A stretch of 64,000 nt of DNA from Ruminococcaceae bacterium UBA1036 (GTDB lineage: Bacteria > Bacillota > Clostridia > Oscillospirales > Acutalibacteraceae), in NCBI GenBank assembly GCA_002316805.1, contig DCEF01000024.1, positions 53,917 through 117,916 on the forward strand, in the 5' to 3' direction. A program made the translations under genes and the position numbers. The notes under the pieces were generated by a model. It was not told the DNA's origin. It saw only the letters and a program-made list of their open reading frames with translations, and searched no databases. The first letter of the stretch is position 1. Every line of letters starts with the position of its first letter. This document shows positions 41,706 through 50,469 of the stretch, piece after piece.

Positions 41706-41741
41706 GCATGAATGCCTGAATTTTAGAAGGAGTATTTGTTT

Positions 41742-42086
41742 ATGGATGCATTAAAGACAATCGCTCAGGATTCTATGAAAAAAGAATTGCCTGAATTTAA
41801 AGTTGGAGACACCGTGCGTGTAGATGTAAATGTGCGTGAGGGCGACAGGGAAAGAATTCAGGCCTTTGAGGGCACTGTAATAGCGCGCAAAGGCAGCGGT
41901 GTGAGTGAGACTTTTACTGTCCGCCGTGTTTCTTATGGCGTAGGTGTCGAGAGGGTTTTCCCAATCCATTCGCCAAATGTAAAAGCTGTTAAAGTTGTGC
42001 GCAGAGGCGCTGTACGCAGGGCTAAGCTGTATTTCCTGCGCGGTAAAGTAGGCAAGGCTGCAAAAGTAAAAGCGCAGGTCCGTTAA
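41742..42086 (+). CDS. rplS: 50S ribosomal protein L19
   Basis: ATG 41742, nine bases after AAGGAG, gives 114 residues. The sequence FKVGDTVRVDVNVREGDRERIQ, FEGTVIARKGSGV and FPIHSPNVKAVKVVRRGAVRRAK is classic L19, which sits at the subunit interface. It is first in the order rplS-lepB-rbgA-rnhB-yraN. A terminator directly after it suggests that its level is set apart from the downstream genes. Confidence 0.98.
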   Translation: MDALKTIAQDSMKKELPEFKVGDTVRVDVNVREGDRERIQAFEGTVIARKGSGVSETFTVRRVSYGVGVERVFPIHSPNVKAVKVVRRGAVRRAKLYFLRGKVGKAAKVKAQVR

Positions 42087-42110
42087 TGGGATCTTCATTT
42101 TAAACTGTTC

Positions 42111-42140
42111 AAAAAGGGACATCATTATGTCCCTTTTTTT
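42111..42140 (+). terminator. Terminator after rplS
   Basis: AAAAAGGGACAT pairs with ATGTCCCTTTTT around a CATT loop, ending in a run of seven T residues. Confidence 0.93.
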
Positions 42141-42217
42141 GCTACTGCCGCTTTTTACTGCTATGGCCATATAAAATATGTAAAGGCTGTTTTTATTAAG
42201 TAAGGTGGGAACGAAAT

Positions 42218-42796
42218 ATGGCAGATCCTGAAAATTCGGACGAGATGCTCCCAAAAAAGCACAGCGGTTTTACAGAAGGATGCTATGAATGGGTGGAAGC
42301 ACTCATGACAGCGTTGATTGCCGTTATGATTCTTTTTGTTTTCTTTTTCCGGCTGAATGTTGAAGTTCAAGGGAAGTCAATGGAGCCAAACTATTATGAA
42401 GGTTACAGGCTGTTTGTTTCATGTACGGACCGCAGCTTTAAAAGCGGTGACGTTGTAGTTATCGACGCAGCAGGCACAAAGCTGAATGATAGGCTTATAA
42501 AGCGCATAATTGCAACGGAAGGGCAGACAGTGAATATCAATTTCTCATCAGGCTATGTTTATATTGATGGCAAGCCACTCGATGAATCGGCGTATATTAA
42601 AAATGGCATAACGAAGCAGAAAGGAACGACAAAGTTTCCGCTGACGGTGCCAAAAGGCCATGTCTTTGTGCTTGGTGACAACAGACCTGTTTCTGAAGAC
42701 AGCCGCTTTACAGACGTTGGCGTTATTGACACACACTACATAATGGGCAAAGTCAGTTTCTTGCTCAGTCCGTTCCACGGCTTCCACAGCCGATGA
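42218..42796 (+). CDS. lepB: Signal peptidase I
   Basis: 192 residues. One N-terminal membrane anchor at about residues 27-47 (LMTALIAVMILFVFFFRL) is followed by the catalytic serine in VQGKSMEPNY and the catalytic lysine in LNDRLIKRIIA. FVLGDNRPVSEDSR is the family's last box. It removes signal peptides on the outer face of the membrane. Upstream AAGGTGG serves as ribosome site. It is located between rplS and rbgA, as in many Firmicutes. Confidence 0.96.
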   Translation: MADPENSDEMLPKKHSGFTEGCYEWVEALMTALIAVMILFVFFFRLNVEVQGKSMEPNYYEGYRLFVSCTDRSFKSGDVVVIDAAGTKLNDRLIKRIIATEGQTVNINFSSGYVYIDGKPLDESAYIKNGITKQKGTTKFPLTVPKGHVFVLGDNRPVSEDSRFTDVGVIDTHYIMGKVSFLLSPFHGFHSR

Positions 42797-42851
42797 TTAT
42801 GGGGCTCACAGGAGACTGCAAATTTTAATAATCTGAGGGCTGATACTGTAA

Positions 42852-43724
42852 ATGAATGGCAGCGAAAAGCAGACCATACAGTGGTTTCCTGGCCATATGG
42901 TAAAAACAGAAAAGCAAATTCAAAAAAATCTAAAACTCGCGGATGCTGTGGTTGAGATACTTGATGCCCGCATACCGCTGAGCAGCCATAATCCTCAGCT
43001 TGGGCGCCTTATCGGCTCTAAGCCACGCATTATCCTTATGAACAAGGAAGATCTTGCCGACCCAAAACAAACGGCTCTTTGGTTGAACTGCTTTCAGAAA
43101 AGAGGCTGGGGTGCTTTTTCGGCTGACTGCAAGTCCGGCAAAGGCATAGGGTCACTTTTTTCGCAAAGCGAACGTTTACTCAGCGCAAAAATGGAGTCAT
43201 GGAAAGAAAAGGGCATGACGGGGAAACGTATACGCCTTATGGCTGTAGGCATACCCAATGTCGGCAAAAGCTCTTTAATCAACAGGCTCGCACATGGAAG
43301 CCGCGCTGCTGTTGAGAACAGGCCCGGCGTAACCCGCACAAGCCAATGGTTTCAAATCGGCAAAAGCTTTGAAATGATGGACACGCCAGGTGTTTTATGG
43401 CCGAAAATCAGCAGCAGAAAAGTAGGGGAGCACCTCGCATTTACAGGTGCAGTGAAGGAGTCAACTTACGATGTTGAGCCGATTGCCTGCCAGCTGCTTG
43501 AAACACTAAGGCAAATTGCACCGGATAATTTAAAAGAATGTTACCGTATAGATGAAGACATAAATGAAATGGACGGCTTTGGTATGCTGGAGCGCATAGG
43601 CAGAAAACGCGGCATGCTTTCGGTGGGAGGAGTTGTAAACACCGAGCGCGCGGCGCATATGCTACTTGACGAGTTCAGAAGTGCCAAAATAGGGCGCATA
43701 ACTTTGGAGCCTTTAAAACCGTGA
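42852..43724 (+). CDS. rbgA: Ribosome biogenesis GTPase RbgA (YlqF)
   Basis: 290 residues with circularly permuted GTPase motifs: G4 MNKEDL before G1 GIPNVGKSSLINR and G3 MDTPGVLWPK. The N-terminus IQWFPGHMVKTEK is the invariant YlqF start with the catalytic-region histidine. RbgA completes 50S subunit assembly. Its stop overlaps the rnhB start (GTGA). Confidence 0.97.
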   Translation: MNGSEKQTIQWFPGHMVKTEKQIQKNLKLADAVVEILDARIPLSSHNPQLGRLIGSKPRIILMNKEDLADPKQTALWLNCFQKRGWGAFSADCKSGKGIGSLFSQSERLLSAKMESWKEKGMTGKRIRLMAVGIPNVGKSSLINRLAHGSRAAVENRPGVTRTSQWFQIGKSFEMMDTPGVLWPKISSRKVGEHLAFTGAVKESTYDVEPIACQLLETLRQIAPDNLKECYRIDEDINEMDGFGMLERIGRKRGMLSVGGVVNTERAAHMLLDEFRSAKIGRITLEPLKP

Positions 43725-44338
43725 ATGATATGTATTACTATGAAAATCTGGCAAAACAGAATGGGCACCATTTCATCTGCGGAATAGATGAGGCGGGGCG
43801 CGGCCCTCTTGCAGGGCCGGTGTTTGCAGCTGCTGTAATACTTCCGGAAAACTGCACTATTGAAGGGATTAATGACTCAAAAAAATTGACCCCGAAAAAA
43901 CGCAGCATGCTGTTTGACAAGATAACAGCTGGAGCCGTAGCATATGGTATTGGTTTTGCAACAGAAAAAGAAATCGATGAAGTTAATATACTTCAGGCGA
44001 CTTTCCGCGCTATGAAGCGTGCGTTTGACAAACTTGGCGTTACACCTGATTTGGCTATTGTAGATGGAAACAGAATGCCAAGCCTTGGAGTCGAAACACA
44101 GACTATTGTAAAGGGTGATGCCCTTTCAGCAAACATTGCGGCGGCCTCAATTTTGGCTAAGGTAAGCCGTGACAGGCTTATGGAACAGGTGGACAAAATA
44201 TACCCGCAGTACGGCTTTGCAAAGCATAAAGGGTATGGCACTGCTTACCATATTAAAATGCTGAAAAAGTATGGGCCGTGCCCTGTGCACCGTAGAACGT
44301 TTTTAAAAAGGATATTGGGGGAAGGATCCAGTGTCTAA
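43721..44338 (+). CDS. rnhB: Ribonuclease HII
   Basis: 205 residues. The active site is in GIDEAGRGPLAGPVFAAAVIL (Asp-Glu), with the further aspartates in AIVDGNRMP and SRDRLMEQVD. KHKGYGTAYH is conserved. It removes RNA from RNA-DNA hybrids. GTG 43721 is preferred (GGAG eleven bases before); ATG 43730 is the alternative. It overlaps yraN by eight bases at its end. Confidence 0.96.
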   Translation: MNDMYYYENLAKQNGHHFICGIDEAGRGPLAGPVFAAAVILPENCTIEGINDSKKLTPKKRSMLFDKITAGAVAYGIGFATEKEIDEVNILQATFRAMKRAFDKLGVTPDLAIVDGNRMPSLGVETQTIVKGDALSANIAAASILAKVSRDRLMEQVDKIYPQYGFAKHKGYGTAYHIKMLKKYGPCPVHRRTFLKRILGEGSSV

Positions 44339-44696
44339 TTCATCTGGTGACGCGGGTGAAGAGTATACGGCGGATTACCTCCATAGGCACGGCTTTGGTA
44401 TCGTTAAGCGCAATTTCCACTCGCGTTTTGGCGAAATTGATATTATTGCGCAGAACGGCCGCTACCTTGCGTTTGTGGAAGTAAAAACACGTGAGCGTGG
44501 TTCTTTTTTATATCCTCTTGAAGCCATAACACTGTCAAAGCAGAAGAAGATAATCTTAACTGCCTGCCTTTACCTCCAGTCGCATCCAACCACCCTCCAG
44601 CCGAGGTTTGACGCAGCGGCTGTAACGGCGGAAAATGGTGTGCCAGTTTCTGTTTCTTATTTTGCCAATGCATTTTCGTGCAGAGGCTTTTTTTGA
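44331..44696 (+). CDS. yraN: YraN family (UPF0102) nuclease-fold protein
   Basis: 121 residues from GTG 44331 after GGGGGAAGG. GEEYTADYLHRHGFGIVKRNF and GEIDIIAQNGRYLAFVEVKTR carry the D...ExK pattern of Holliday-junction-resolvase/restriction-like folds. Its position after rnhB is common across bacteria. Function is not established; a role in DNA processing is inferred. Confidence 0.92.
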   Translation: MSNSSGDAGEEYTADYLHRHGFGIVKRNFHSRFGEIDIIAQNGRYLAFVEVKTRERGSFLYPLEAITLSKQKKIILTACLYLQSHPTTLQPRFDAAAVTAENGVPVSVSYFANAFSCRGFF

Positions 44697-44764
44697 CATT
44701 TTGCGTATCTTTGTATATGATAAACATATAAGCTGACTTGACTGCTCAGAAAGGAGAAACCGCC

Positions 44765-46264
44765 TTGAATTATCTATCTACGCGTGACTGCAGGGCAAGC
44801 GTTTCCGCAGCTCAGGCGATCGCGCAAGGCATAAGCAGTGACGGCGGCCTGTTTGTTCCGCAGCTATTTCCGTCAATTTCATCTCAAGGCCTTAAAAACA
44901 TGGAGGGTATGGATTATCGCGGACGTGCAGCTGAAATCTTAGGACTTTACCTGAGCGATTTTGATGCATGTGAGATTGCTGACTGTGTGACAAAAGCCTA
45001 TGCAGCAGAAAAATTCAGCGGGGGAACTCCCGCTCCGGTCGTTACGTTTAAGGACGGCGTTTCTTTTCTGGAGCTGTGGCATGGGCCTACATGCGCTTTT
45101 AAGGATATGGCGTTGCAAATATTGCCGCATTTACTTACGCTTTCGCTGAAAAAAATAAATTCGGGCAAGAAAGCGTTGGTACTTGTAGCAACATCGGGCG
45201 ACACTGGCAAAGCAGCACTTGAAGGTTTTAAAAACGTTAACATGACAAAAATCATCGCGTTTTACCCGATGAACGGTGTTAGTGCAATGCAGGAGCGCCA
45301 GATGCGCACGCAGGAGGGGGACAATATCTCTGTAATTGCGGTACGCGGAAACTTTGACGACGCACAGGCTGGTGTCAAGAAGGCTTTCGGTGACGCAGAT
45401 ATCTGCCGAAAAGCAGAGAAATGCGGTTTTATGCTTTCGAGCGCAAATTCCATCAACTGGGGACGCCTGCTGCCGCAGATTGTTTATTACTTTTCCGCAT
45501 GGTGTGACCTCGCATCAGCTGGTGTTATCAAGCAGGGAGAAAAAATCAATTTCTGCGTGCCAACAGGGAATTTCGGTGATATTCTCGCTGCTTACTATGC
45601 GGGCAGAATGGGGCTGCCAATCAACCGCCTCATTTGTGCTTCAAATGCAAACAATGTGCTGACTGATTTCCTTACAACGGGAGTGTATGACCGGAACCGC
45701 CGGTTTTATACAACTATTTCACCTTCTATGGATATCCTTGTTTCAAGCAACCTGGAACGCCTGCTTTTTGATATAACTGGAGATGACAGGCAGGTCACTG
45801 AGTGGATGGGGCAGCTCGCTAAGTGCGGCAGATATCAGATAGACGGCGCTTCGCTGCAAAAAGTTAAGGACACGTTTTCAGCCGGTTTCTGCGGAGATGT
45901 AGAAACGGAAGAAGAAATATGCAGAGCTTTCAGCACGAGGCATTATCTTTGTGATCCGCATACTGCTGTTGCAGCTCATGTCTGCCGCGAATACCGTGAA
46001 AAAACTGGAGACAAGTCGCATACCGTTATAGTTTCGACAGCAAGCCCGTATAAGTTTGCGCCAGATGTGTTGAATGCTTTGGAACAGGGCAAAGGGGCTG
46101 AGCAAGGCATATTCAGTGCGGTGCGCCGCCTTTCAGAGATAACGGGGACGCCTGTTCCCAAACCGATTGCAGACATTGAAAACAAGCCTCTGCGCTTTTC
46201 AAAAGCATGTGAAAAAGGGCAGATTGGTAGCGCTGTTCTTGAAGCAGCGGGATGGAAGGCTTAG
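44765..46264 (+). CDS. thrC: Threonine synthase
   Basis: TTG 44765 lies nine bases after AAAGGAG and gives MNYLSTRDCRASVSAAQAI, the usual N-terminus; the 499 residues fit the long (fungal/E. coli-like) threonine synthases. The PLP lysine is in GPTCAFKDMALQ, and VATSGDTGKAALEGF and PTGNFGDILAAYYAG form the phosphate and cofactor sites. It converts O-phosphohomoserine to threonine in the cytosol. A metallophosphoesterase gene follows after three bases. Confidence 0.95.
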   Translation: MNYLSTRDCRASVSAAQAIAQGISSDGGLFVPQLFPSISSQGLKNMEGMDYRGRAAEILGLYLSDFDACEIADCVTKAYAAEKFSGGTPAPVVTFKDGVSFLELWHGPTCAFKDMALQILPHLLTLSLKKINSGKKALVLVATSGDTGKAALEGFKNVNMTKIIAFYPMNGVSAMQERQMRTQEGDNISVIAVRGNFDDAQAGVKKAFGDADICRKAEKCGFMLSSANSINWGRLLPQIVYYFSAWCDLASAGVIKQGEKINFCVPTGNFGDILAAYYAGRMGLPINRLICASNANNVLTDFLTTGVYDRNRRFYTTISPSMDILVSSNLERLLFDITGDDRQVTEWMGQLAKCGRYQIDGASLQKVKDTFSAGFCGDVETEEEICRAFSTRHYLCDPHTAVAAHVCREYREKTGDKSHTVIVSTASPYKFAPDVLNALEQGKGAEQGIFSAVRRLSEITGTPVPKPIADIENKPLRFSKACEKGQIGSAVLEAAGWKA

Positions 46265-46267
46265 CGA

Positions 46268-46954
46268 ATGTCTCTATTTGCTATTGCTGATCTTCACCTT
46301 TCACTTGGCACAAATAAGCCAATGGATGTGTTTGAAGGATGGGAAAATTATGTTTATCGCCTGGAGGATAACTGGCGCGCCGCTGTCGGCAGCGAGGACA
46401 CAGTCGTCATAGCAGGCGACATTTCATGGGCGATGAAGCTTGATGAGGCAGTGCTCGATTTCCGTTTCATTGATTCGCTGCCGGGGCACAAGCTCATCAT
46501 CAAAGGCAACCACGACTACTGGTGGTCAACTAAAAAAAAGATTGAAAATTTCTTTGTAAAAAATGGTTTTTCAAGTATTGAAATTATCCATAACAGCGCT
46601 GCCGAGGTAGGCGATGTGGCCGTCTGTGGGACGCGCGGATGGCTGTATGACGCTGAAAGCCCCGAGGACAAAAAAATTGTAAGCCGTGAAGTCGGGCGCC
46701 TTAATGCCTCGATTGATGCGGCGCAGAAAATGGGGAAAAAGCCCATAGTGTTCCTTCATTATCCTCCGGTATATGATGGAATGGAATGCAGTGAGATTAT
46801 GGACGCCATAGTGAAGCGAGGCATTTCGGACTGTTACTTCGGCCATATTCACGGCCCGGCCGCCAGCCGCGCGCCGTCAGGAAAATACCGCGGTGTAAAT
46901 ATGCATCTTATTTCATGCGACCATCTTGGGTTTATGCCTGTTAAAGTACGATGA
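46268..46954 (+). CDS. Metallophosphoesterase (calcineurin-like)
   Basis: 228 residues with the five metallophosphatase blocks: IADLHLS, AGDISWAMK, KGNHDYWWS, FLHYPPVYDG and YFGHIHGPA. No signal peptide, so cytosolic. The substrate is unknown; its tight linkage to thrC suggests shared transcription but not function. There is no clear promoter in between. Confidence 0.9.
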   Translation: MSLFAIADLHLSLGTNKPMDVFEGWENYVYRLEDNWRAAVGSEDTVVIAGDISWAMKLDEAVLDFRFIDSLPGHKLIIKGNHDYWWSTKKKIENFFVKNGFSSIEIIHNSAAEVGDVAVCGTRGWLYDAESPEDKKIVSREVGRLNASIDAAQKMGKKPIVFLHYPPVYDGMECSEIMDAIVKRGISDCYFGHIHGPAASRAPSGKYRGVNMHLISCDHLGFMPVKVR

Positions 46955-47052
46955 ATAAATTAAAAACAATTTTAGCAATCTGTAGAAACTTTTTTGGCCA
47001 TGTGGTATAATAAACTCCGTCAATATGTAAACTTTCAGGAGGAAGCATTAAT

Positions 47053-48390
47053 ATGAGTTTGAAATCATCTAATAAAGTAGATACAAACCGATATCAGCTT
47101 GAAGTGGCAGTGGATGCTGAAACTTTTGAAAAGGCTGTTGAGCAGACTTACCGCAGAGATAATAAAAAAATAACCATCCCTGGTTTCCGCAGAGGAAAAG
47201 CTCCGCGCAAGTTTGTAGAAAAATATTATGGTGATAACGTATTTTATGAGGGCGCCATTAACTCTGTTTATCCGAAGGCTATGGAAGACGCAATCAAGGA
47301 GTCTAAACTTGAAGTCGTTCAGGATAAAGTGGACTTTGACCTTGTTTCCGCAGGAAAAGACGGCCTCGTATTTAAGGCGACTGTCACAACAAAGCCGGAA
47401 ATTGAGATTGAGGGCTACAAAGGCTTAACTGCATGGAAAAAGCCTGTTGAAGTTACTGACAAGGATGTAGACGATGCACTTGCGAAGGTGCAGGAACGCA
47501 GCGCAAGAATGGTAACAGTAGATGACTGCGAGGCCCAGAAGGGCAACATAGCAGTACTTGACTTTGACGGCTCCGTTGACGGCAAGCGCTTTCAGGGCGG
47601 TAAGGCGGAAAACTACAGCCTTACGCTTGGCTCAGGTGAGTTTATACCGGGATTCGAGGATCAGGTTATTGGCCACAAAAGCGGCGAAGAATTTGATGTA
47701 AATGTAAAATTTCCAGATGACTATCAGGCAACGGACCTTGCGGGTAAAGATGCCATATTCCATATTAAACTCCATGAAATCAAAAATAAAGAGCTGCCGA
47801 CTATTGATGATGAATTTGTAAAGGATATAAGCGAATTCAACACGCTTGATGAGTATAAAGCGGACATTCGCAAAAAAATTACAGATTCGCGCGAAGCAGA
47901 AGCGAATGATGCCGTTGATAATCAGCTTATCGACAAACTCGTTACACTCGTTCATGCCGATATTCCGGATGCCATGTACCAGAACCGTATGGACGACGAT
48001 ATCCGTGACTTTAGCTATCGCCTGCAGTCACAGGGCCTTTCAATCGCTTCTTACATGAAGTACACTGGCCTTGACCGTGACGGCCTTCGCGGCCAGTTTA
48101 AACCTCAGGCAGAGCGCCAGGTGAAACTGCGCCTTGCTCTGGAAAAAATTGCAGATTTGGAAGAGATTAAGCCGACCGATGAAGACGTCAAAGATGAGTA
48201 TAAAAAAATCGCCGACGGATATAAAACCGATGTTGAGAAAATCAAAAAGGCCGTTGACCGCGAGGACCTTGAAAAAGACATTGGTGTTGAAAAGGCTTAT
48301 AAGCTTGTGAAAGACAAAGCTGTTATTGCGGAAGGTGAACCTCCGAAGCAGGATGGCGAAGATAAGAAAGATTCAAGTGCTGCGGAATAA
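47053..48390 (+). CDS. tig: Trigger factor
   Basis: 445 residues in the standard order: ribosome-binding N domain with the GFRRGKAPRKFV signature, FKBP-type prolyl isomerase domain at about 155-245 (SLTLGSGEFIPGFEDQVIG), and a helical chaperone domain. The acidic, low-complexity end (EPPKQDGEDKKDSSAAE) is usual. It binds nascent chains at the ribosome exit. An extended -10 promoter, TGGTATAAT (TATAAT at 47006-47011), and an AGGAGG ribosome site precede the ATG. It is first in tig-clpP-clpX-lon-ysxC. Confidence 0.97.
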   Translation: MSLKSSNKVDTNRYQLEVAVDAETFEKAVEQTYRRDNKKITIPGFRRGKAPRKFVEKYYGDNVFYEGAINSVYPKAMEDAIKESKLEVVQDKVDFDLVSAGKDGLVFKATVTTKPEIEIEGYKGLTAWKKPVEVTDKDVDDALAKVQERSARMVTVDDCEAQKGNIAVLDFDGSVDGKRFQGGKAENYSLTLGSGEFIPGFEDQVIGHKSGEEFDVNVKFPDDYQATDLAGKDAIFHIKLHEIKNKELPTIDDEFVKDISEFNTLDEYKADIRKKITDSREAEANDAVDNQLIDKLVTLVHADIPDAMYQNRMDDDIRDFSYRLQSQGLSIASYMKYTGLDRDGLRGQFKPQAERQVKLRLALEKIADLEEIKPTDEDVKDEYKKIADGYKTDVEKIKKAVDREDLEKDIGVEKAYKLVKDKAVIAEGEPPKQDGEDKKDSSAAE

Positions 48391-48462
48391 ATTTAATGTG
48401 TTCCGCCAATGATTAAACTAAATGGTATTTTATAATTTTTCATATAAGGGGGTAAGGCTGAG

Positions 48463-49050
48463 ATGAGCAATCTTGTACCTTATGTTGTTGAACAGACGAG
48501 CCGCGGTGAGCGCTCTTACGATATTTTCTCGAGACTACTTAATGACCGCATTATCATGCTGACTGATGAAGTCAATGATACAACGTCAAGCCTCGTAGTA
48601 GCGCAGTTGCTTTATTTGGAAGGGCAGGATCCATCGAAGGATATCAGCCTTTACATCAACAGCCCGGGCGGTTCTGTAACTGCCGGCATGGCAATTTATG
48701 ACACAATGAAATACATCAAATGCGATGTGTCTACGATTTGCATAGGGCTTGCCGCAAGTATGGGGTCTTTCCTGCTTTCGGCCGGAACGAAAGGCAAACG
48801 CTTCTCACTGCCGCATACTGATATCCTTATTCACCAGCCAAGCGGTGGGATGCCGCAGTCACAGGTTTCTGACATTATGATTCACGCAAGTTACCTTGCT
48901 GAAAAGAAAAAGCTGCTGAATCAGCTTCTTGCCAAAAATACAGGCCAGCCGCTTGAAGTTATTGAGCGTGACACAGACCGCGACAATTTCATGACACCGG
49001 AAGAGGCTGTTAAGTATGGACTGATCGATAAAGTAATCGAAAGCCGTTGA
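48463..49050 (+). CDS. clpP: ATP-dependent Clp protease proteolytic subunit
   Basis: 195 residues. The catalytic serine lies in IGLAASMGSFLLSAG and the histidine in LPHTDILIHQPSGG; the aspartate is in the ERDTDRDNFMTPEEA segment. The N-terminus VPYVVEQTSRGERSYDI is the processed form's start region. It forms the barrel that works with ClpX, encoded 14 bases downstream. GGGGGTAAGG provides the ribosome site. Confidence 0.98.
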   Translation: MSNLVPYVVEQTSRGERSYDIFSRLLNDRIIMLTDEVNDTTSSLVVAQLLYLEGQDPSKDISLYINSPGGSVTAGMAIYDTMKYIKCDVSTICIGLAASMGSFLLSAGTKGKRFSLPHTDILIHQPSGGMPQSQVSDIMIHASYLAEKKKLLNQLLAKNTGQPLEVIERDTDRDNFMTPEEAVKYGLIDKVIESR

Positions 49051-49064
49051 GATAGGGTGATATA

Positions 49065-50396
49065 GTGGCTAATAACAACAACGAAGATGGCAGCAAAGGT
49101 AGCAATGGCAGAGAGATATGCTGTTCATTCTGCGGAAAACCACAAAGCGAGGCGCGCCGCCTGATTGCAGGGCCTGGTGTTTTCATCTGCGACGAATGCG
49201 TTGAGCTTTGCATGTCGATCCTAAATGACGAAAAAAATCTTTCTGCCCGTCAGGAAGGCAACAGGCATCCAATTGAGCTCCCAAGGCCTCATGAAATCAA
49301 GAAAAAGCTCGATGAATATGTCATAGGCCAGGACGGAGCCAAAATTGCCCTTTCTGTAGCTGTTTATAATCATTATAAAAGGATTTACTATGGCAGAAGC
49401 AGTAATGACGTAGAACTTACAAAGAGCAATATTCTCCTTCTCGGCCCCACAGGTGTGGGCAAAACGCTTTTGGCGCAGACGCTTGCTAAAATACTCGATG
49501 TGCCATTTGCAATCGCTGACGCGACGACGCTTACCGAAGCGGGTTATGTCGGTGAAGATGTAGAAAATATTCTTCTACGTCTTATCCAGGCGGCCGACTA
49601 TGATGTTGAGCGTGCCGAGCATGGCATAATTTATATTGATGAAATCGATAAAATAGCCCGCAAGTCTGAGAATCCATCAATTACACGTGATGTGAGCGGC
49701 GAAGGTGTTCAGCAGGCTTTGCTTAAAATCCTTGAGGGAACTATTTCGAATGTCCCTCCGCAGGGAGGCCGAAAACATCCTCAGCAGGAGTTCATCCAGA
49801 TAGATACGACCAATATACTGTTTATATGCGGCGGTGCGTTTGATGGCCTCGATAAAATCATAGAGCACCGCAGGGCATCTTCCGGCATCGGATTCGGGGC
49901 TGAAGTTCACAGTAAGGCTGAGCTTGATTCCACTTCATGGATGAAAGAAGTCACTCCGCATGACCTTGTAAAATTCGGGATGATTCCGGAGCTTGTAGGA
50001 AGGCTGCCGGTTATTGCCACTCTTGACGGCCTTGACAAGAATGCGCTTGTCCGTATTCTTACGGAGCCTAAAAACAGCCTTATTAACCAATATAAGAAAC
50101 TATTCCAGCTTGATAAGGTCGATTTGGAATTTAAACCGGATGCGCTTGAAGCTATTGCAGAAAAAACCATGGAGCGCCACACAGGTGCCCGTGGGCTCAG
50201 GTCAGTAGTTGAAGAGTTTTTAACTAAACTCATGTACAATGTTCCTTCAGATTATACAATTGAGAAGGTTACAATAACGGCAGACACCGTAAAAAACGGT
50301 ACTGAACCGAAAATCGTGCGTAATCCGGAACGGAAGCCTGTGAGACTGAAAATATCAGCACATGGCAGGCGCGGCCGAAACGACACCGCATCCTGA
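49065..50396 (+). CDS. clpX: ClpX ATPase subunit of Clp protease
   Basis: 443 residues, start GTG 49065. The N-terminal zinc-binding domain has CSFCGK and CDECVELC; Walker A is GPTGVGKTLLAQ and Walker B IIYIDEIDK; sensor and RKH-type loops follow (GRLPVIA). It unfolds substrates and feeds them into ClpP. The tail is basic (HGRRGRNDTAS). Terminator-like sequence separates it from lon. Confidence 0.98.
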   Translation: MANNNNEDGSKGSNGREICCSFCGKPQSEARRLIAGPGVFICDECVELCMSILNDEKNLSARQEGNRHPIELPRPHEIKKKLDEYVIGQDGAKIALSVAVYNHYKRIYYGRSSNDVELTKSNILLLGPTGVGKTLLAQTLAKILDVPFAIADATTLTEAGYVGEDVENILLRLIQAADYDVERAEHGIIYIDEIDKIARKSENPSITRDVSGEGVQQALLKILEGTISNVPPQGGRKHPQQEFIQIDTTNILFICGGAFDGLDKIIEHRRASSGIGFGAEVHSKAELDSTSWMKEVTPHDLVKFGMIPELVGRLPVIATLDGLDKNALVRILTEPKNSLINQYKKLFQLDKVDLEFKPDALEAIAEKTMERHTGARGLRSVVEEFLTKLMYNVPSDYTIEKVTITADTVKNGTEPKIVRNPERKPVRLKISAHGRRGRNDTAS

Positions 50397-50406
50397 ATGA
50401 TGTGGA

Positions 50407-50455
50407 GACTGCTGCAGCGTAACGGTTTTGTTGCGTAACTGCGGCAGTCTTTTTT
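50407..50455 (+). terminator. Terminator between clpX and lon
   Basis: GACTGCTGCAG (50407-50417) pairs with CTGCGGCAGTC (50439-50449) with one G-T pair, extended inward by GTAAC-type bases, then TTTTTT. lon must then rely on read-through or its own promoter. Confidence 0.85.
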
Positions 50456-50469
50456 AAGGAGCTTTTTTT

